Part shown: one piece after another, positions 58,601 through 64,000 of the stretch
Layout of the letters: every line of letters begins with the position of its first letter
How positions within the stretch are numbered: the stretch's first letter is position 1
The notes under the pieces: model-generated
What the model was told of the DNA's origin: nothing
Seen by the model: the letters and a program-made list of their open reading frames with translations, nothing else
Databases searched by the model: none
Program-made: the position numbers and the translations under genes
Origin: Punica granatum
Taxonomy: Eukaryota > Streptophyta > Magnoliopsida > Myrtales > Lythraceae
Assembly: GCF_007655135.1 (NCBI RefSeq)
Contig: NC_045132.1
Location: forward strand, 10,168,001 to 10,232,000
Direction: 5' to 3'
Length of the DNA: 64,000 nt

Positions 58601-59620
58601 GCTAGTGGGAGCATGATCGCCTTTCTTGTATTATATGTGGATGACATTCTGCTGATGGGTAATGATGTTGGTATGCTCACTTCTGTAAAGGTCTGGTTGT
58701 CTAATACTTTCTCCATGAAGGATTTGGGAGAAGCGACCTATATTCTAGGTATTCGGATCTATAGAGATAGACCGAAAAGATTGATAGGTCTATCCCAAGC
58801 TCTATATCTGGATAAGGTGTTGAAGAGGTTCAACATGCAAGATTCCAGAAGAGGATTGCTCCCTGTGAGACACGGTATCCATCTCTCTAAAGCAATGTCT
58901 CCCAAGACCCCTGAGGAGAGAGAGAAGATGGCACAGGTGCCTTATGCTTCGGCTATAGGTAGCTTGATGTATGTTATGCTGTGTACAAGGTCGAATATTG
59001 CGTATGCTGTTAGTATGACTAGCAGGTATCAATCCAACCCAGGACTTGATCATTGGACTGCTGTCAAGAACATCCTTAAATACTTGAGAAGAACTAAGGA
59101 TATGGTTATGATATATGGAGGAGGTGAGTTGAGACTAGACGGGTTTACAGATTCTGATTTTCAATCAGATGTGGATGATAGAAAGTTTATCTCCGGTTAT
59201 ATATTCACCTGTAATGGAGGTGCAGTTAGCTGGAAGAGTTCTAAGCAAGAGGCAACTGCAGATTCCACTGCAGAGGCTGAGTATATTGCTGCATCTGATG
59301 CAGCGAAGGAGGCAGTTTGGATTCGGAAGTTTGTGACTGAACTCGGTATTGTTCACTCCATATCCTCACCAGTAGAGCTGTACTGTGATAATACTGGAGC
59401 AATTGCTCAGGCAAAGGAACCGAGGTCACATCAGAAGTCCAAACACATTGAGAGGAGATATCATATTATCAGAGAGATTATCGGGAGAGGCGTTGTAGCT
59501 GTGCAGAAAGTAGCTTCAGCAGATAATGTTGCTGATCCACTCACGAAGGCCATGACGCAGCAGCAGCTAGAGAAACATCTTGAGAAGATGGGTCTTAGAT
59601 ACTGTACTGAGTGGCTCTAG
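55634..59620 (+). pseudogene. Copia gag-pol polyprotein with two nonsense codons
   Basis: One frame of about 1328 codons. Order: Gag (LTEPNFSDWLRNL), zinc knuckle CFHCGKDGHWKRNC (C-x2-C-x4-H-x4-C), protease WVLDTGSSSHVC, and the GAG-pre-integrase finger LWHLRLGHVADDR with CESCLKGK. The integrase has HTDVCGPF, SDRGGEYMS and GVSERRNRTL. RT has WIFKRKIGADGKVETYKARL, VKTAFLNGYIEED and YVDDILLMG, and RNase H has STAEAEYIAASDAAKEAVW. Breaks: TGA at 57332-57334, just before the second integrase Asp where Arg is expected, and TAA at 57494-57496 in the integrase. I start at 55634 because it follows the leader and fits Gag; an upstream in-frame ATG at 55559 reads a non-Gag-like segment. Confidence 0.92.
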
Positions 59621-59633
59621 TGAAAGTGGGAGA
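59619..59633 (+). other. polypurine tract of Copia element
   Basis: AGTGAAAGTGGGAGA, one base before the 3' LTR. Confidence 0.8.
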
Positions 59634-59634
59634 T

Positions 59635-61489
59635 TGTTAGTGATATGCTCTAGAGCTTGATTTATGTATTTGAATAATTCCTTTTATGGCAATAAAGTTT
59701 ATTCTATTATTCGTATATTGTCTATGTTTATTAGAATAAAGTCCTTAAGATATTTTGAATGCTTCATTCTTAAGAGTTAAGAATATGAGTGACGAAGTAA
59801 TTCGGTAAGAATATCTTTAAACTGTTCACGATCGTAGGAGACTTAACTGGACATTATTTCTCCAGATAGATCGTCACCTCTATCTGTTTCCATGATTAGT
59901 ATACAGATACTAATGAAGATGGAGTAGTGAGTCTCATACTATTTGATAACTGTTATCATGACAGATATGTGGATACTTATATGATAAGTAGTCGAACGTG
60001 ACGTGCAGATAACATTCATACGGTAATTTACTAATGTCAATGAATGTTGTTTGGATCGTATTAGTGCATATAGTCCTTAGACCTGAGATGGAACGCTACT
60101 GCTAATGTATTTGTGCTTAGCGTGAGTATTCGGCAGATAGTGGTCCTAGTTAGTTATACTTGGAGTTAGGTGTCTGATCAAGACGGGATTCACTAACCTG
60201 AGTAAACAGGGAAAATGTCCTATGGATACGAGTTTTATTCTGGATTGAGAAATCCTCGGCCGGGGTAGATAGACTTGAATAGAAAGGAGTTTTTGTTCAA
60301 GTGCTACGGATCTAAGAATGAAATTAGAGAGTCCATATGATCGGCTATAGAGTTTGGCATTTACCGTAGCTCTAGCTAGATCGGGATCTTGTAGTGAAAG
60401 GATTCAGTGCATGGTATATACGATCAGGGGTTCATTAGAATGTTCCAATTATACATTCGTCATCATTTGGATTGTCACAATATGCTGCTAGGTGTCACTC
60501 GTGAACTTTGGGAACCAATGGCATTTTGGGAATTATGCTTTTGGTTACAGAAAGAGTTTCTGGTAGTATCAAATGAGTTGATACTATAATCCCATTGCCA
60601 TTTGATGATGAACCTAGTTAGTCACACACATTGAGCGTGTCTAAACCGAGAAAAGAATTAATTCTAATTAAGGAAGTTAATTAGAAATTAATTATCGAAC
60701 GAGGTTTGCAATGTGGTTGCAAGGGTGCTAGCACATCCTGAAACCGAGTTCAATATCAAGGATAAATCTAATTAAGGAAATACGATGGTTTCCTTATTTG
60801 AAGAGTTTCTGTAAATAGATCGTCTATTGATGGAAACTCGTGTCAAGGACTTATTTAATCTTTGTTTCTAACTATAAGGGTAAGTCATTGGATGACTTAA
60901 ATTGTGAGGACTCATTTGTGATTTATTAATTAATTTGGATTAATTAATAATTGCATTTTAGTCCCTAGGGTAAGAATATATATAGATATGTTCTTACGGT
61001 TAACCTAAGAGGTTAATTAATCGAAAACCCTAATATTAGAAAGAGAGTAAGAGGAGAGACGGCTGCACAGTTGCTGCAATGAATTCCAAGGCTGATCGGA
61101 ATTATTCTCGGCTCTAATTCGGTGTTTCGGTATTGTCCTTGACGTCCTTGAAGAGATCCTTTCATTCCGTGACGATTCCGTTCGAGATCGGTGACCTAGA
61201 TCGGAGTGTACGGGTCGAGAGGAGTCTAATCTCGGTGGAGACGTGCTCGTGTGGATGAGCTAGAGGCCGGACACTTGGACGGCTAATTTGATCGACTCGA
61301 ATCAATAAGGTTAGTGAAAAGTTCGTAACTTTTCTTATGGATTCATTGTGTGATGTTATCTATTCGTTTAGAAGGTGATTCTTATGTCAAGATGTGATCT
61401 TGAAGTTTTTGATTAAACGAGCACGCGATAAAAATTTGATTTTTACCGTAATTAAACTTTCCGCTGCGCACGTGCTCGGTTTTCCAACA
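59635..61489 (+). mobile_element. 3' LTR of Copia element
   Basis: Same ends as the 5' LTR. It lacks 29 bp that lie between two GCTA words in the 5' LTR (site near 60099), and has AATAATTCCTTTTATGG near 59674 where the 5' LTR has a shorter sequence. Confidence 0.92.
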
Positions 61490-64000
61490 GACATCATCTC
61501 TTAAACCCGTTGGGAGGCCCTATTAAGAGTCTTGGATGCTGTGCGGTAGTACGAATGGTAGGGAAGAGAAGTCCCAAGTCCGGCTTCTTGATAAGACAGA
61601 GTCTACCAATCTGTTGGATTCTTGAGCGGGTAGTGGACCTTGAATGAGGCTCCTGAGTGGGGTTGATCCTAACCACCTATCCGTCCAAAATAGGACTGAA
61701 GATCCATTTCCTATCGACCACTTTGCTCCTTTTTCCCAAACATCCATACCCACTCGGAGTGCTTTCCAATTACTGGATCCTCGACATAGTCTAGCTGGAT
61801 TAAGATAGGTGAATTTCCGGCGTAAGAGGCAAGCCCAAGGTGCCTTTGAAGATGACGATCTGGAGATGAGATTACCAAGAAGGGCTCTGTTCCGGATGTC
61901 CATGCGAGGGATACCCAAACCTCCAATGGCCCTCGGTGTGGTTACAACATCCCAGGATACTAGGTGTAGCTTCTTTCTATCCGAAGTAGAGCCCCATAGG
62001 AAGTCTCTATTTATTTTATCAAGTCTGAGAATCGTGGATTACGAGAATCGCGAGCATTGCATATAATAAGGAGGGATAGCAGCACAAGTTGAGTTGATAA
62101 GGACAGCTCGTCCTGCCATGGACAATAAGCTAGATTTCCAACCCGCAAGTTTAGTTCGAACCTTGTCAACGACGAAATTGAAATCTTTTTCCTTATGAAG
62201 GGATAGGCTGATGGGAAAACCGAGGTACTTGCCAAGATCATCTGTTTCCTCAATGTTGAAAGCCCTGCATGTCTGGTGGCGTTGGGTTGCAGACGTGTTC
62301 TTGGAGAAAAGTAGCTTGGACTTTGCCAGGTTGATTTTCATTCCTGATTCCATGCAGAAAGCATCAAGCACCGTTTTAACGGAGCTAAGTGATGCGGAAG
62401 AGATAGTGCCCATCAAAGGTATATCATCAGCGAAAAGGAGATGAGTTAAAGTAAAGCTGTGGCGTGCTGGTTTAACTCCTTTCCAGGTTCCTGATTCGAC
62501 TTTATCTTCGATGAGATGAACTAGGTATTCCATACAAAGGATGAAGATATATGGTGAGATAGGGTTGCCTTGGCGGATACCACGGGAGGGGAGAAAAGGC
62601 TCAAGACAGCCGCCATTAAACAGGATGGAGGTCTTGGTGGTTGAGATACAGGCCATGAGCCAGTCAATCCAAGCATTGGGGAAGTTAAAATGGTTGAGGA
62701 CTTTCCGGATGAAACACCATTCTAGGCGGTCGAAGGCTTTCTCTAAATCCAGTTTGAGAACAAAGTTCCCCTGCTTTCCCTTACGTTTCCGAAAGTGATG
62801 TATAACTTCACGAAGGAGAATGACATTGTCTGAGGCTCGGCGACCTGGTATGAAGCTACACTGAAAAGGAGAGATGAGAGTGCTAAGATGGGGACGCAGC
62901 CTTCTGACCAGAATCTTAGAGATGATCTTATAGATGGTGTTGCAGAGGCTGATAAGTCGAAACTGAGAGATCATTTCTGGTGATTGATTCTTTGGAATGA
63001 GCGAGATGAGGGTGTCATTAGCACCTGCAGGCATTACTGAGGTAGTAAAAAAATTGAAGGACCACCTGCTGGACAGAAGGACCTATAACATCCCAACACC
63101 TCTGGTAGAAGCAAGCATGGAGACCATCTGGACCTAGGGATTTATATGGCTGGATGGAAAAGAGAGCATCTATAGTTTCCTGATCAAGAAGGGGGCAAAC
63201 AAGTGAAGCAACCATCAGTGGTTCTAAATGTCTTTTCCAGTTGAGCAGAGGAGAAGAACCCCATGAACATGAGGATTTTCCAGAACAAAACAGTTTTTGG
63301 AAGTGGGACTGAACTAAAGACGTGAGAGGTTCATGATCAGAAATCTAATCACCTACTGTATTGCGCAGAGCCGAAATTCTGTTTCGACGTTGATGGACAA
63401 TTGTTGACATGTGGAAGAATCTAGTGTTGCGATCTCCATTCATTATCCAATTAGTCCTTGCCTTCAATGCCCATAGCTCTTCCTCTTGCTGGAGGATCAT
63501 AGAATACTCATGACGGAGTTTTTGTTCCAGCTCGACTAAGAATTGACTTGGACGACGGGCAAGAGAGCGTTGAATACCCCAAAGGCGTGCCAAACAAGTA
63601 CGCTTTCTGTGGAACACATTCCCGAAAGTCTCCTTGTTCTAGCGCTGGACATTCATTTTGAATAGGGGAATGGCCTTGCTGTGGTCGAAATGGACTTGCT
63701 CCCATGTATTGATGACTAGCTTTTTAAAATCAATGTGCAAGAGCCATATAGATTCAAACCGAAAGGGTCGGCTCAGCTTAGGCAACATGGTTGGGTTAAG
63801 CTTCAGTAAGAGAGGGTAATGGTCTGAGTGTGTACGAGGGAGGTGTTGGACCAAAGCTTCCGGGAAAAGAAGGTGCCAAGTTGGGTTCGCAACCACCCTA
63901 TCCAATCTTTCCATAATAAGATTAGAAGAGGATCGCATGTTGGTCCATGTAAATCTTGGCCCTGTGTGGCCAAGATCTGTAAGAGAGCAATGGTCAAGCA
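61490..64000 (-). pseudogene. LINE ORF2: endonuclease end, RT, zf-RVT part
   Basis: Read from 64000 down: the end of an endonuclease domain (RLDRVVANPTWHLLFPEA, RTHSDHYPLLL), then a linker with RNTRFFHMSTIVHQRRNRI. RT follows, with SLGPDGLHACFYQRCWDVIG, PKNQSPEMISQFRLISLCN, FVLKLDLEKAFDRLEW, GIRQGNPISPYIF and LLFADDIPLMG. The post-RT segment follows (WKSSLLSMAGRAVLINS, WSIGNGSSVLFWTDRWLG). Breaks: in-frame stops at 63636-63638 and 63342-63344, a one-base frameshift in an A/T run near 63045, and stops at 62039-62041 and 61520-61522. The N-terminus lies right of the window. The C-terminal part continues at 52122-50977 beyond the Copia element. Confidence 0.9.

Larger units (their letters stand above)
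52123..61489 (+). mobile_element. Ty1/Copia element, Angela/Tork-like, 9.37 kb
   Basis: Two LTRs of 1870 and 1855 bp, a primer site for initiator Met tRNA, a 1.6-kb leader, one gag-pol frame and a polypurine tract. The LTR start TGTTAGTGATATGCCCTAGAG resembles what I remember of Angela elements, and LTR length and domain order fit that group. Flanking sequences GGAAC (left) and GAC (right) are only a partial 5-bp duplication. Two nonsense codons disable gag-pol. Confidence 0.9.

Overview
This window is plant nuclear DNA, almost certainly from an angiosperm, and it consists almost entirely of nested transposable elements. The evidence is the set of families present: very long-LTR Ty3/Gypsy elements of the Tat/Ogre type, an Angela/Tork-like Ty1/Copia element with an initiator-Met tRNA primer site, a plant L1-type LINE with a C-terminal RNase H, and a non-autonomous hAT element. 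The species cannot be named from this. I found no intact host gene, tRNA, rRNA or CRISPR array.

Layout. (1) 1-17161: Ogre-like element A on the minus strand. Its 3' end lies left of the window. Reading down from 17161 it has a 5' LTR (12756-17161), primer-binding site, ORF1 (12148-10814), gag-pro (10371-6711), a 214-bp intron, and pol. The pol RT is split by a 5.2-kb solo LTR of a related family (727-5943, plus strand, imperfect 5-bp duplication ATCCC/ATCCT). (2) 17162-18451: the 3' end of a plus-strand LTR, its primer site and 124 bp of leader from element C. A interrupts this LTR. (3) 18452-39235: element B, a nearly complete minus-strand Ogre inserted in the C leader. It has a 5221-bp 3' LTR, a 3' UTR with 56-bp tandem repeats, pol, intron, gag-pro, ORF1, primer site, and a 5' LTR cut off at 39235. 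(4) 39234-47860: plus-strand 3' UTR of C (about 22 copies of a 43-bp repeat), a polypurine tract, and a full LTR (40355-47090) carrying a 1453-bp hAT element. A primer site and a leader that has lost ORF1 (copy D) follow. The LTR is therefore flanked by internal sequence on both sides. (5) 47861-50976: AT-rich sequence with no recognisable gene. (6) 50977-64000: a minus-strand LINE split by a 9.37-kb plus-strand Copia element (52123-61489).

How the parts work. The Ogre elements carry ORF1 ahead of gag, gag fused to a protease and a G-patch-like segment, and a short intron whose first in-frame codon is a stop. Unspliced RNA would give Gag-Pro and spliced RNA Gag-Pro-Pol. In both A and B, joining the predicted splice sites restores one frame. 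All elements are now defective. B is the youngest-looking Ogre (LTRs differ by roughly 2% where I compared them) but has nonsense codons in ORF1, gag-pro and pol and an Asp-to-Asn change at the first integrase catalytic residue.

The most interesting unexplained signals are in the long LTRs. They include a repeated short hairpin whose stem bases co-vary while the CCAAC loop is kept, an 8-bp hairpin near the LTR end, a second copy of the first ten bases of the primer site about 120 bp upstream, and splice-donor-like boxes conserved between families.
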